A DNA stretch of 64,000 nt from Micromonospora cremea (lineage in GTDB: Bacteria > Actinomycetota > Actinomycetes > Mycobacteriales > Micromonosporaceae). The DNA lies in the NCBI RefSeq assembly GCF_900143515.1, contig NZ_FSQT01000002.1, positions 3,163,501 through 3,227,500 of the forward strand, given 5' to 3'. Below, in pieces: positions 32,403 to 42,003 of this stretch; position 1 is the first letter of the stretch, and every line of letters starts with the position of its first letter. The notes below the pieces were generated by a model, which searched no databases, was not told where the DNA came from, and was given only the letters and a program-made list of their open reading frames with translations. Made by a program: the position numbers and the translations under genes.

Positions 32403-34556
32403 ATGTTCGAGCGGCTAGGCAGATTCGTGGTGGGCAGAGCGTGGTGGGTGATTGCCGGGTGGGTGCTCGCAGCAGCCGCCATCATCCTCACCACACCATC
32501 GCTGAGCGACATCACCTCCGCCGATCAGGAAAGCTTCCTGCCCCGCTCGTACGAGTCCGTGCAGGCCACCGAGCTCGGGCAGAAGGCGTTTCCGCAGCAG
32601 GCCACCGCGACGGCGATCATCGTGGTCAAGCGCGCCGACGGGCAGAAGCTCACGCCGGCGGACGAGGCGAGGGTGGGCCAGCTCGCCCAGTCGCTCAAGG
32701 CCAAGAACATCCCGCACACGTCCGGCTACCTGACCGGTCCGCCAGCTGTGGCGCCGGACAAGTCGGTGCAGGTGGTCAACGTCGGGCTCGACGCCCCTGC
32801 CCCAGACGACCCGGCGCTGCTCGAGGCCGTACGCGATCTGCGAGCGGACATCGGCCCGGAGCTGGCGAACAGTGGGTTGACCGCGGGCGTGGCCGGCGAC
32901 GTGGCGAGCTTCGTCGACAACGAGGACACCTTCAACAATGCCTTCGCCGTGGTCGGCGTTGCGACGATCATCCTGATCATCGGACTAATCCTGATCATCT
33001 TCCGCAGCCCCATCGCCGCGCTGCTGCCCGTGGTGGTCGTCGGCGTCGTTCTGAGCATCACGACGGGTCTCGTCGCCGCCGCGGGCAAGGCATTCGATCT
33101 CAGTGTCAGTCAGGATCTGCAGACGATCCTGCTGATCGTGTTGTTCGGCATTGGCACCGACTACATCCTGTTCCTGCTCTTCCGCTACCGGGAGCGGCTG
33201 CGCGCCGGTGACGACAAGCGCACCGCGATGATCGTCTCCGTCCAGCGGGTCGGCGAGGTCATCACGTCGGCCGCCGGAGCGGTCATCGTCGCGTTCCTCG
33301 TGCTGCTCCTCGCCTCCCTGGGCTTCTTCGGCTCGCTCGGCCCGGCGCTCGCGATCGCGGTCGGTGTCATGCTGGTCACCTCGCTCACTCTCGTTCCGGC
33401 GGTCGTCTCGCTGCTCGGCCGATACGTCTTCTGGCCGTCGAAGGCGTGGCAGCGTGCGCCCAAGGCCACCATCTCGCACCGGCTCGGCACGGTCGTCGGG
33501 CGCAGGCCGGCACTCGTCGCGGCGGCATCCGGCGTCCTGCTGGTCGCGCTCGCCGCAGGCGTGCTGGGCTACAAGGCCGACTACGACTTCAGCGCCGGCT
33601 TCCCGCAGGACACCGAGTCGGCGAAGGCCGCGCAGGACCTGCAGCGCGGGTTCGCCGCCGGCGCGCTCGCCCCTACCGAGGTCTACCTGACCACCAGTAA
33701 CGGGTCGCAGTTGACCGAGCAGCAGGTCAACGACTTCGCGGCGGCCGTAGCGAAAGCCCCGGGTGTGGGCCAGGCACAGCCCCCGGAGCGCAGCACCGAC
33801 CCGAGTGTGGCCCGGGTCAACCTGCTGCTCGACGAGAACCCGGTCTCCAACGAGGCGATCACCCTCGTCCGCGAGGACCTGCGCGGTGCCGTGCACGCGG
33901 CGGCACCGCCCGGCACCCGGGCGCTGGTCGGCGGGACCACCGCGATCTTCGCGGACATCAACTCGGCGAACAACCGAGACCTGTCGGTGATCCTGCCGGT
34001 CGCGGCCGGCCTGATCGCGCTCATCCTCGCGCTGCTGCTGCGCAGCCTGGTCGCGCCGATCTACCTCGTGATCGCGGTGCTGCTCAACTTCGCCGCCACG
34101 CTGGGCGCCACGGTCTACCTCTTCCAAGGGCTGCAGGGCGAGCCCGGTGTCACCTTCCAACTGCCGATCATCCTCTACCTCTTCGTGGTGGCGATCGGGA
34201 CCGACTACAACATCCTGATGATCGCCCGACTACGCGAGGAAGCGCGGGAAGGCAACGAGCCACACGAGGCTGCCGCCATCGGCGTGGAACACGCCGGCCC
34301 GACCGTCGCGGCGGCCGGACTGATCCTGGCCGGGACGTTCGCGGTGCTGCTGCTCGCGCCGATCTCGTTCCTGCAGCAGATGGGCTTCGCGGTGGCGATC
34401 GGCATCGTGCTGTCGGCGTTCGTCATGTCGATGTTCTTCGTTCCGGCGCTGACCGCGCTGATCGGGCACAAGGCGTGGTGGCCGGGGCACGGCGACGAGC
34501 GGCCGGTCGGCGGGCCGCGCACCCCGCCGGAGCCGGCGACCGTGGCGAAGGCGTAG
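32403..34556 (+). CDS. MMPL-family (RND) membrane transporter
   Basis: The 717-residue protein has the standard MMPL topology. It starts MFERLGRFVVGRAWWVIAGW and has the proton-relay segments LFGIGTDYILFLLFRYRERL and VVAIGTDYNILMIARLREEA. It is a different subgroup from the exporter at 24979, which shows the usual FGVGVDYALL and LGVDYTIFL forms. The upstream sequence is a response regulator remnant, suggesting this exporter also once had a two-component system. The ATG at 32403 is preceded by a GGGGGAAA site. Likely role: drug or lipid export. Confidence 0.9.
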   Translation: MFERLGRFVVGRAWWVIAGWVLAAAAIILTTPSLSDITSADQESFLPRSYESVQATELGQKAFPQQATATAIIVVKRADGQKLTPADEARVGQLAQSLKAKNIPHTSGYLTGPPAVAPDKSVQVVNVGLDAPAPDDPALLEAVRDLRADIGPELANSGLTAGVAGDVASFVDNEDTFNNAFAVVGVATIILIIGLILIIFRSPIAALLPVVVVGVVLSITTGLVAAAGKAFDLSVSQDLQTILLIVLFGIGTDYILFLLFRYRERLRAGDDKRTAMIVSVQRVGEVITSAAGAVIVAFLVLLLASLGFFGSLGPALAIAVGVMLVTSLTLVPAVVSLLGRYVFWPSKAWQRAPKATISHRLGTVVGRRPALVAAASGVLLVALAAGVLGYKADYDFSAGFPQDTESAKAAQDLQRGFAAGALAPTEVYLTTSNGSQLTEQQVNDFAAAVAKAPGVGQAQPPERSTDPSVARVNLLLDENPVSNEAITLVREDLRGAVHAAAPPGTRALVGGTTAIFADINSANNRDLSVILPVAAGLIALILALLLRSLVAPIYLVIAVLLNFAATLGATVYLFQGLQGEPGVTFQLPIILYLFVVAIGTDYNILMIARLREEAREGNEPHEAAAIGVEHAGPTVAAAGLILAGTFAVLLLAPISFLQQMGFAVAIGIVLSAFVMSMFFVPALTALIGHKAWWPGHGDERPVGGPRTPPEPATVAKA

Positions 34557-34931
34557 CGCGAGTTGTCAACGCGGAGGGTCTCGACGTGGTGGGCCCAGTG
34601 GCGGACGGCGGCATGGTGATGCAGGCACCAAGCTGACCGTAGCGGCGCGGCGACCTCGACCTCGACCGCCTGTCCGGTCCGACCCGTCTGCGCTCGACAG
34701 TCTGATCGGCCCGGAGTGAGCGGACCGCGGCGAGGCGGCCGGCCGGCGTGTTCACCGCCGTCAGGTGTGCCGGCGACCGGAAGGGGTATGCGCGCACACC
34801 TGTTGTTCGCGGTGTGCTGGCTCGGAAGCCGGGGCCGGACGGCCTCGCCGGCGTCCGCCCCGGACCCGACGGGTTGGCATCACCACGATGCCACCGGCCC
34901 GTCGATGGTGCCCAGTGCCGATGGAGGAACC
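34557..34931. other. Intergenic stretch with a possible regulator remnant
   Basis: No full gene is seen. A short frame near 34593-34630 reads GPVADGGMVMQAP, similar to the RRVAGGGMVMDPE segment of the response regulator at 28483, and may be another scrap of that gene type. The right part holds the promoter region and an inverted repeat for the nicotinate phosphoribosyltransferase gene. Confidence 0.4.
34875..34893. promoter_or_regulatory. Inverted repeat before pncB
   Basis: TGGCATC-ACCAC-GATGCCA has perfect seven-base arms and lies 39 bases before the pncB start. It is a candidate operator of an unknown regulator. Confidence 0.5.
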
Positions 34932-36272
34932 GTGACCGGGCTGCGTACCGACCTGTACGAGCTGCGGATGGCGGCCAGCTACCTGCGCCGGGACATGGTG
35001 CAGCGCGCGACGTTCAGCCTGTTCGTGCGGCGCCTACCGCCGCAGCGTGGCTTCCTGGTGGCCGCCGGGCTGGCCGAGGCGCTGGCGTTCCTGGAAGGCT
35101 TCGCGTTCGACGAGGGCGAACTCGGCTACCTGCGCGACACCGTCGGGCTCGACGAAGCGACGCTGGTGGCGCTTGCGGGGCTGCGGTTCACCGGTGATGT
35201 CTGGGCCGTGCCGGAGGGCCGCGTGGTGTTCGCCGACGAACCGCTGCTGGAGGTCACCGCGCCGATCGCCGAGGCGCAGCTGGTGGAGACCGGCGTGCTG
35301 AACCTGATCACCTTCCACACCACGGTCGCCAGCAAGGCCGCCCGATGCCGCCTGGCGGCCGGCGACGCGCAGCTGATCGACTTTGCGTTTCGCCGCACGC
35401 ACGGTATCGAGGCCGGCGCGGCCGTGGCCCGGGCGTCCGCGATTGCCGGCTTCGCCGCGACCAGCGACGTCGAGGCCGCTCGACGCTACGGACTGCCGCC
35501 GTCCGGGACCATGGCCCACTCGTACGTCGAGGCGTTCCCGGACGAGCGCGCCGCGTTCCGCGCGTTCGCGACCGACTTCCCGACGAACCCGGTGTTCCTC
35601 GTCGACACCTACGACACGCCCGCCGGAGTGCGAGCCGCCGTCGAGGTCATCGCGGAGCTGGGACTGACCGGCCCGGTGGGCGTGCGGCTCGACTCCGGAG
35701 ATCTCGCCGCGCTCGCCGTGCAGACCCGCGCGATCCTCGACGACGCCGGGCTGACTCAGGCCCAGATCGTGGCCAGCGGCAGCCTCGACGAGGATGTCAT
35801 TGCGGCGCTCGTCGCCGCGGGCGCACCGATCGACGGGTACGGCGTCGGCACCCGCATGGGCGTCTCGTTCGACGCGCCGTCGCTGGACAGCGCCTACAAG
35901 CTGGTGGCCGTCGGCGACCGGCCGGTGCTCAAGCTGTCGCCCGGCAAGGCCACCCTGCCCGGTCCCAAGCAGGTCTTCCGCGATCCCACCGGTGCCGACG
36001 GCGACGTGGTGGGGCTGCGCGACGAACCGCCACCGGGCGACCGCGAGCCGCTGCTCGTGCCGGTCATGCGCGGCGGCCGTCGCCTGGCCGTCGCCGACCC
36101 GGCCGGTGAGGTACGCGCCGCGCGCGGCCGCTTCGACGCGGACCTCGCCTGGCTACCGGAGCCGGCGCGTCGGCTGGCGGACCCGGCGCCGCTCACCGCC
36201 GCCGTCAGCCCGGCCCTGGCCGCGCTGCACGAGCGGGTGGCCGCGCAGGTGGCGCGGGGCGGGACCTACTGA
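34932..36272 (+). CDS. pncB: Nicotinate phosphoribosyltransferase
   Basis: The 446-residue protein follows the NAPRTase family: LRTDLYELRMAASYLRRDMV at the start, TFHTTVASKAARC, DFAFRRTHGIEAGAAVARAS, GTMAHSYVEAFPDERAAFRA, LVDTYDTPAGV and VGVRLDSGDLAALAV, which form the PRPP and nicotinate site. It converts nicotinate to nicotinate mononucleotide in NAD salvage. The GTG at 34932 has GGAGG five bases upstream; an in-frame ATG at 34904 is less likely. It stands alone, with a strong terminator after it. Confidence 0.92.
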   Translation: MTGLRTDLYELRMAASYLRRDMVQRATFSLFVRRLPPQRGFLVAAGLAEALAFLEGFAFDEGELGYLRDTVGLDEATLVALAGLRFTGDVWAVPEGRVVFADEPLLEVTAPIAEAQLVETGVLNLITFHTTVASKAARCRLAAGDAQLIDFAFRRTHGIEAGAAVARASAIAGFAATSDVEAARRYGLPPSGTMAHSYVEAFPDERAAFRAFATDFPTNPVFLVDTYDTPAGVRAAVEVIAELGLTGPVGVRLDSGDLAALAVQTRAILDDAGLTQAQIVASGSLDEDVIAALVAAGAPIDGYGVGTRMGVSFDAPSLDSAYKLVAVGDRPVLKLSPGKATLPGPKQVFRDPTGADGDVVGLRDEPPPGDREPLLVPVMRGGRRLAVADPAGEVRAARGRFDADLAWLPEPARRLADPAPLTAAVSPALAALHERVAAQVARGGTY

Positions 36273-36319
36273 CAGCCGGGCCGGTCGGACGCGTCGGGGC
36301 GGCTCTGCGCCGCTGGCAA

Positions 36320-36351
36320 CTCCGGGCTGGCGCGTGGGCGCCAGCCCGGAG
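36320..36351. terminator. Bidirectional terminator between pncB and the convergent phosphatase-type gene
   Basis: A perfect 14-bp stem (CTCCGGGCTGGCGC and its complement) with a four-base loop. Confidence 0.85.
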
Positions 36352-36362
36352 CAGCGTTCGCG

Positions 36363-37448
36363 CTACGGCAACGCCAGCACGGCCAGGTAGCCGAGGTGGT
36401 CCGAGGCCCACCGGCCGTCGGGGGTCTGCCGCTCGGTGCCGAAGATGAGGCTCGAGACGGGAACGACCGCCCCCCGGAACAGGACCATGTCGATGCGGTG
36501 TTCGACGGCGTCGGCGGGTTGGTTCAGGTCGTCGCCCAGACCCGCGGTGTAGCCGGGTTCGTCAGGGTGCAGGATCTGCCACGTGTCCCGCATCCCGCCG
36601 GCCACCAGGGCGGCGTAGGCGAGCCGGTTCTCGGCGACGGGCAGGTCGGGGCCCGTGTTGAGGTCCCCGGCGAGGATGACGTCACCCGGTGCCGTGGCGA
36701 GGGGGCCGGCCAGCAGCTCGCGCGCCTGCAGCACCCGGACACCAGGGTGGAAGGCCTCCAGGTGGGTGTTCACGAACCGGAACGGGCGTTGCCCGTGCAC
36801 CACGTCCACCGCGGTCCAACCGCGGGTGCTGGTCACGGTCCCGTTCGTCGCCGCGAGCGTGAAGGTGAGGTTGTTGGCGAAGGTGCCGGACGAGGAGTCG
36901 GTCACCTTCACCCGGCCGCCGTGACGCACCAGGATCACGTCGCGCATCGTGAGCCGTACGTCGAGGAAGTGCGGCGCGCCCGCCGGCGCCTCCAGATCGG
37001 CCTCGGCCTGTACGACCGCGACGTCGTACGCGTGACCGGAGCGGCTCAGCTCGCCCATCAGCAGCGCCAGGTAGTCGTACCGGATTTCGGTGGCAGGTGC
37101 GGGGTCAGCGAACGTGCCGGTGCGCCACAGGGCGACCTCCTGCAGTCCGACCAGGTCCGGCTTGTTCTTGGTGATCTCCCGGGCGAGCAGCTTCGCCCGG
37201 GCGGGAAAGTCGACCAGGTCGACGTGGCCCAACAGCGCGGAGTTCGCGGCCAGGAACGCGCCCGTGGTCGGCGCGCCGATGGACGGCGTCAGATCGCCGC
37301 CCAGATAGAGGTTCCGGGTCATCACGGTGACCTTGGACTGTCCTTCGGCTTGGACGGGCGCGCCGAAAACGCCGAGGCTGACCAGGGCGATGGCGGCTGC
37401 GAGGGCGACTCTCGCCGTTCGCCAGGAGGTGGTGGGTGTCGGGAGCAT
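36363..37448 (-). CDS. Secreted endonuclease/exonuclease/phosphatase (EEP) family protein
   Basis: The 361-residue protein has a signal peptide (ARVALAAAIALVSLGVFGAP, residues 12-31, cut near AQAEG-type site) and an EEP domain. The domain opens with VTVMTRNLYLGGDL and contains the catalytic Glu in LVGLQEVALW, GDLNTGPDLPVAENR, and the C-terminal SDHLGYLAVLAL with Asp-His. Such secreted enzymes cleave nucleic acids, lipids or phosphodiesters. The ATG at 37446-37448 gives a clean signal peptide. No partner gene is linked. Confidence 0.87.
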   Translation of the reverse strand: MLPTPTTSWRTARVALAAAIALVSLGVFGAPVQAEGQSKVTVMTRNLYLGGDLTPSIGAPTTGAFLAANSALLGHVDLVDFPARAKLLAREITKNKPDLVGLQEVALWRTGTFADPAPATEIRYDYLALLMGELSRSGHAYDVAVVQAEADLEAPAGAPHFLDVRLTMRDVILVRHGGRVKVTDSSSGTFANNLTFTLAATNGTVTSTRGWTAVDVVHGQRPFRFVNTHLEAFHPGVRVLQARELLAGPLATAPGDVILAGDLNTGPDLPVAENRLAYAALVAGGMRDTWQILHPDEPGYTAGLGDDLNQPADAVEHRIDMVLFRGAVVPVSSLIFGTERQTPDGRWASDHLGYLAVLALP

Positions 37449-37764
37449 CCTTGTCGATCCTCTCTCCCGGCGACTACGCCGGCGTTGGACGTGAGATCGA
37501 TCCGGTGGTGCGGATGGGGACGCGTGAGGCGGCGTCGCGACCTGTCGGCGGGGCGCGGCCCGGGGCGGTGCGTGCACCGTATCGCCGCGAGGCGGTCGGA
37601 GACAGCCGCGGACATCGGCGGTTCGGCCCCACCCGCCAACCGGTACGGGTACTCGACGCTGACGTCGGCATCCGCGTCGGGCCGGCGGACGCCGATCAGG
37701 GCGGCGGCTGTCGGAGCCCGGTCCGGTCGGCTGCCCGCCTGCGTCGGCGGCGACGCTCGGCTCG
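37449..37764. other. Stretch without a convincing gene
   Basis: No credible ORF or hairpin is seen; it should hold the promoter of the EEP gene. Confidence 0.4.
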
Positions 37765-38394
37765 TCAATCGGGCAGACAGGTCCCGTCGGGCAGGAGGCC
37801 GACGATCTCCTCGCCGCTCACACCGCTCGGCACCTGCTCGAAATGGCCGATGACACAGACGTCATCGAGGCGAGCCGCATAGAGCAGCCCGCCCACATGA
37901 CCTGGATCGCCCTGACGAGCCAGCCGTGCCGTGCTCGCAGAGGCCTCCGTCCGGCTCAGCCACAGCCGAGCCGCGTCGACATCGTGCTGCGTCGGTTCGT
38001 GTGACGCCGGCTGACGGGCACATTCCGGCTGGGCGCCGGTCATGCACCAGCCGGCGTGCGACGCGGCGAGGCGAATGGCCCTGGCCCTGTCCCTGACCGC
38101 CGTCCGCTGCCCCTCGGTCACCGGTGCGCGGCGCGGGTCCAGGGCCGCGGGCGGACCGCACTCCTTCGGAGGGCCCGGGTCCGAGCCGAACACGGGGCAG
38201 CCGTAGCCGATCGACCGCTTCCCACCCGCGGCCGGATCGGGTTCGCCGACGAACCACCTGACACCCGCGGTGGCGGCCACGACGGCGACGACCGCGCCAC
38301 ACAGCACCAGGACCAGCCGGGTACGGCCCAGCCACCGCCGACCCGAACCGTCCTGGCCTGCGGGGAGCTCACCATCATCGCGCACAACGTGCAT
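37765..38394 (-). CDS. Uncharacterised membrane-anchored protein
   Basis: The 209-residue protein has one transmembrane helix (LVLVLCGAVVAVVAATAGVRW, about residues 28-48, of which the core is visible) and a short external domain with six cysteines spread across it (GYGCPVFG, PPKECGPP, HAGWCMTG, PECARQ, DDVCVIGH, GTCLPD), which could form three disulfides. No family is recognised. It is divergent from a broken XRE gene and has no operon partner. Confidence 0.6.
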   Translation of the reverse strand: MHVVRDDGELPAGQDGSGRRWLGRTRLVLVLCGAVVAVVAATAGVRWFVGEPDPAAGGKRSIGYGCPVFGSDPGPPKECGPPAALDPRRAPVTEGQRTAVRDRARAIRLAASHAGWCMTGAQPECARQPASHEPTQHDVDAARLWLSRTEASASTARLARQGDPGHVGGLLYAARLDDVCVIGHFEQVPSGVSGEEIVGLLPDGTCLPD

Positions 38395-38518
38395 CGTAGA
38401 AGTCGATCGATCACCGTGGAGGAACGGGACGTGACGAACAGCGCCGCCACCCGGTGCGTCGTTGGGCTCTGGAGCGATGGCTCGCAGAGATGCCGATCAT
38501 GGGCGAGGGGACCGAGTG

Positions 38519-38782
38519 ATGGATGATCGGGCCGACTGGAACGACCTGCGCGAGCGCCGGATGGCAGAGCCGGGCGCCGCCGAGGCGTACGAGGCGGCCC
38601 GGATCGCGTTCGAGCTGGGCCAGACGGCGCGGGAACTGCGGGAGCGCGCCGGTCGCATGGTTCTGCGCCGGCGCAACGCGGTGGTCGCCAACCGACGGAT
38701 ACCGCCGGCGGCACCGGTGCTAGTCAGCGCCACCCAGGCCCCGGGTACCACCGCTCCACAGGGTTACCCGAGCGCGACCTGA
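38519..38782 (+). pseudogene. XRE-type antitoxin remnant (HTH lost)
   Basis: The frame begins MDDRADWNDLRERRMAEPGA and EAYEAARIAFELGQTARELR, the N-terminal part of actinobacterial XRE antitoxins. After RERAG the expected HTH (a WSQ-type helix, then a TQSAIARFEAGG-type helix) is replaced by Arg-rich sequence that does not fit in any frame. A GAGG site precedes the ATG. No toxin partner is visible upstream. The product could not act as a repressor. Confidence 0.55.
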
Positions 38783-39117
38783 ACGGCGACGTCGCGCTTC
38801 GGGTAATGCGCCTGCACCTGATCCGCGCCGTACTTGTCGCAGAACATCTCCACGACGTGGTTGACCCGGTCGGCGTCGGTGATCGGGGTGGCGCTCGTAC
38901 TCAACGCCGTGCCGTTCGAGGCCACCTGGATCATCGGTGTCCGCTGCACGTTCTTGTACCAGTCGCTGTCCGAGCCGGTGATCGGGACCAGGAACAGGCT
39001 CTCTTCCTCCTGCACGAACCACACCGGGTGCGAAATCTGCCGCCCGGTCTTCCGGCCGGTCACGGTGAGGTCGATCTCGCTGACGCCCTCCAGGGCGTCC
39101 CTGATGGCTTCGGTCAC
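38764..39117 (-). CDS. Nitroreductase/deazaflavin-dependent (DUF385, Ddn-like) protein
   Basis: The 117-residue protein shows the split-barrel family pattern of Ddn-like F420-dependent reductases: VSEIDLTVTGRKTGRQISHP, VWFVQEEESLFLVPITGSDS and DWYKNVQRTPMIQV. These enzymes use F420H2 to reduce quinones or nitro compounds. The GTG at 39115-39117 is preceded by GGAGG with five-base spacing, so it is preferred to an earlier in-frame start. Its 3' end overlaps the broken XRE gene on the other strand. Confidence 0.85.
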   Translation of the reverse strand: MTEAIRDALEGVSEIDLTVTGRKTGRQISHPVWFVQEEESLFLVPITGSDSDWYKNVQRTPMIQVASNGTALSTSATPITDADRVNHVVEMFCDKYGADQVQAHYPKRDVAVQVALG

Positions 39118-39329
39118 GGTGTCCTCCGTCGATCCTGCCGGAAGTGCTCCCGCTTCCCAGGCTATGAGCCTTGGCGGGCGCTCGCGGCGGATCCGGGACA
39201 CCAGCAGTCGCACCTGTCACGGGCACCTCACGGGGGCGCGGGACACCGATCCGGCCGTCAGGGGCGAGCCCCGCGACCGCGTGCCGCAGCCCGGCCGGGG
39301 TCACCTCGTCCGCTGCGAGCTGTGGATCG

Positions 39330-39855
39330 TCACGCCTGGGATGCCCGGACGCGCAAGGCTTCGATGAACCGGTCGAGCGCCGGCGCCAGGCTCCCCGAGG
39401 CAGGCCAGCCGTTGATCACCGAGAGCAGCTGCAGTACCGCTCCCTGCGTGGGTCGTTCGCGGTCTGCAACTGGATCAACAGCCGGCGTCGAAGGTCGACG
39501 TCGTCGGGGCGACCCCAAACCTGCGCTCACTGAGCCGTGGCTGCCGCGACGACCGGATCATCCTGGGGCGAGGCCGGGTCGACGCTGGCTGCCAGGGCAG
39601 GGCCGACCTGGTCACGGACCACCGCGGCCTTGTCGCGGCGCACGCCCCGGCGGTCGCTCTCGGCGCGCTCCGCCGCATACTGCTCGACCATGCGCCGCAT
39701 GCTGGCGCGGAAATCCGGGTCCTGGGACAGTTCGCCAAGTCCACCCACGCCTCGACCTGCTCAACCTCGGGATTGTCCGGCAGCTCGGGCGTCGGCGTAT
39801 GCCCGAACGAGCGCGGTGCCGGGCGCGGCAGGCGGCCGCAGCCCGTCTTAGTTCA
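39330..39855 (-). pseudogene. MerR-family regulator effector domain, multiply frameshifted
   Basis: Three frames must be joined to read it: PTPELPDNPEVEQVEAWVDL, then SQDPDFRASMRRMVEQYAAE and VRDQVGPALAASVDPASPQD, then VLQLLSVINGWPASGSLAPA and LDRFIEALR. Together these match the C-terminal domain of MerR-type regulators of the TipAS/GyrI-neighbour group. The DNA-binding N-terminus is absent; the homology begins at about 39855, eleven bases from the next gene's stop. It is clearly a decayed remnant. Confidence 0.65.
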
Positions 39856-39865
39856 GTGCTGCCGT

Positions 39866-41314
39866 CTAGCGCTGCGGCAGGTACATCTCCCAGCCGGAGG
39901 TGGTGAGGTTCGGCACCGGAATCCGGTGCCAGTTCTTGGCCCAGTCGGGCGGGGCGGAGTTCCTGGCCAGCAGGGCGAAGCGTCCGGTCGCCGCGGCCTG
40001 CCGCAGCTGCGCGGTGCTCGCGTTGCGGTTGTATCCCCGGTCTTCCAGCGCCCGGCACCCCGCGTAGTAGGCGATCGGGATGGCCTCGTGGCCGGAGATC
40101 ACGCACGGCGGTCGCACCTCGTGCGATCGCAGGGTCTGGACGAGGCGGATCCAGTCGCCTCGGCTGCGGACCTGCTCCGCGACGACGTGGTGCAGGATGC
40201 CGGCCTGGATGGCGAGGTGGCCGGCGAAGCCCAACGCCACCACGGCGGCGACGACCCGCCGCCGCTGACCGACGGCCGTGGAGAACAATGCGGCGAGCCC
40301 CGGGATGGTGCAGACCAGAGCAACGGCGTAGGTCGGCAGCAGGAACCGGGGTGCGGAGTATCCGATCAGGAACAGGTAGGGGAAGGCCATGGCGGCGGCG
40401 ACCACGAGTGGCAGCCATGCCGTCTGTGCCCGGCCCGCCCGGTGGGCCGCCCGGACAGCCAGTGGCACCAGCACCGCCAGCGCCAGCCACCACAGCACCG
40501 CCGGCCACCGCACGGGGCTGCCGCACGGGCGGCACAGGATCGGCCCGTCCAGGGTGCTGATCACGTGTCCGAGAGAGAACTGCAGCTTCGTACCGCCCTG
40601 CACGTGACCGGCCTGACGGATGCGCTCCAGGAGCCCGCCGTAGCGCAGTTCGGCCTCGACCGCCCACGGTGCGCCGCCGAGCACGAGGCCTGCGACCACT
40701 GCCGCGGTCAGCCGCCACCGCCGGAACGCGGGCACCGCGACGGTGGCGGCGAGCAGCGGGAGCCCGAGCCAGAAGGCGTCGGCCGGACGCATCAGGGCGG
40801 CCACGGCGAGGGCGGCGACGAGCCCGAGGTACGCCCCGGGCCGGGCTGGCTCGGCCACGGCCAGCAGGAAACACCCGACCGCTGCCACCGCCGCCATCGC
40901 CGTGTAGTGGTTGGGCATTGCGGCGTTCGCGTAGAACAGGGCGGTCCAGAGGCTCGCGTACAGCCCAGCGGCGATCGCGGCGGTGCCGGGCCGCCGGGAC
41001 ACCCGCGACCACACCCAGAACGCCAGCCCGAGCGACGCCGCCGCGGTGACGGTGAGGAACAGCCGGAGGACGACGGTGGAATCGAGCCAGGACGCTACGG
41101 GCCACACCAGCAGGGTCACGCCCCGGGCGCGCGGCGCGCTCATGAACGCCGGCGGCGCATGGTTGCCGTGCTGGCTCACATAGACGACCTCGTCCCAGCC
41201 GAGGTCGAGACTGGCCGGCACCGCGACCAGCGATGCGGCGGCGAAGATCACGCACACCGCGACCAGGGGTCGCGCGCCGGACCGGGATGTCACGGATGAG
41301 GACAGCACCAACAC
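39866..41314 (-). CDS. Polytopic GT-C glycosyltransferase (family 39-like)
   Basis: The 482-residue protein has about ten transmembrane helices and the early acidic loop motif LDLGWDEVVYVSQHG (about residues 36-50), as in GT-C enzymes of the ArnT/PMT group that use polyprenyl-phosphate sugars. After the membrane part a hydrophilic C-terminal domain follows (WIRLVQTLRSHEVRPPCVIS, WHRIPVPNLTTSGWEMYLPQ). A GTG start with AGCGAGG upstream is used. Donor and acceptor are unknown; no cell-wall gene cluster is adjacent. Confidence 0.78.
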   Translation of the reverse strand: MLVLSSSVTSRSGARPLVAVCVIFAAASLVAVPASLDLGWDEVVYVSQHGNHAPPAFMSAPRARGVTLLVWPVASWLDSTVVLRLFLTVTAAASLGLAFWVWSRVSRRPGTAAIAAGLYASLWTALFYANAAMPNHYTAMAAVAAVGCFLLAVAEPARPGAYLGLVAALAVAALMRPADAFWLGLPLLAATVAVPAFRRWRLTAAVVAGLVLGGAPWAVEAELRYGGLLERIRQAGHVQGGTKLQFSLGHVISTLDGPILCRPCGSPVRWPAVLWWLALAVLVPLAVRAAHRAGRAQTAWLPLVVAAAMAFPYLFLIGYSAPRFLLPTYAVALVCTIPGLAALFSTAVGQRRRVVAAVVALGFAGHLAIQAGILHHVVAEQVRSRGDWIRLVQTLRSHEVRPPCVISGHEAIPIAYYAGCRALEDRGYNRNASTAQLRQAAATGRFALLARNSAPPDWAKNWHRIPVPNLTTSGWEMYLPQR

Positions 41315-41567
41315 CTCGCTCGACGAGTCACGCCAGGCCGCGCCCAGCGAGGAGGGTGGGGATTGTCCGAGCAGTCCTCACCTTAGTGGGAAACGTGACC
41401 TACTGGGTCTTCTCCACATGTCTGGGTCTTCTCCGCGAATCGACCATCGGTCAGACCTTGATCGGTCCGTAACCCGGTGATCTGTTCGGGGAAGCCGATG
41501 CCGAGCGGCACACGGCGCTCTCGGGCGTCACGTGGTCAAGGGCCGCAAACAGCCAGTCCGTCCCCGA

Positions 41568-41697
41568 CCGGAGACGGGCGGCGCACTGCGGGCCCGGCTC
41601 GCCGCCGGCCCGGTGACACTGTCGTGGACCGGCATCGCGAACAGCCCGTACGTCTACAACCTGGCGCTGACCAGCGACCACAAGGTGCCGAACGTGC
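41568..41697 (+). pseudogene. Fragment resembling the C-terminus of a secreted S8 peptidase
   Basis: The frame reads GGALRARLAAGPVTLSWTGI and ANSPYVYNLALTSDHKVP, similar to the C-terminal domains of actinobacterial secreted subtilases. Nothing upstream or downstream continues it. It is the first of several coding scraps between 41.5 and 42.65 kb. Confidence 0.4.
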
Positions 41698-41799
41698 TGT
41701 CCTTTGGACGCCGCCGACTCGGCGGCGGCCGCGGCCGACAAGCGGCGGGCGGCGCGGCCACCACCATATCGACCGTGTCCAGTACCGCGTCGCCTGGCC

Positions 41800-42003
41800 G
41801 GAGCGTGGGCCAGGACCGCCGCGATACGGGCCCAGCGGCCGTCCGGTGAGCGCTCCGGCTCGCCCACCTCGCCGGACCCGGACACGGTACGGGCGGCGGC
41901 CACCACCTGGTCGGCCGGGCCGGCGGTGGCCAAGATCTCAGCAGGTGCGACCGCTTTCCTCGGGTAGTGCGTCTCGATCATCCGCTGGCCGGTCACCGAG
42001 CCG
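41800..42003 (-). pseudogene. MMPL transporter fragment (second copy, part 1)
   Basis: On the minus strand VTGQRMIETHYPRKAVAPAE and ILATAGPADQVVAAARTVSG match the exporter at 24979 (VTGQRMIEAHYPRGAVAPAE) almost residue for residue. A frameshift then destroys the frame on the 41.8 kb side. It corresponds to the middle of the MMPL protein. Confidence 0.8.
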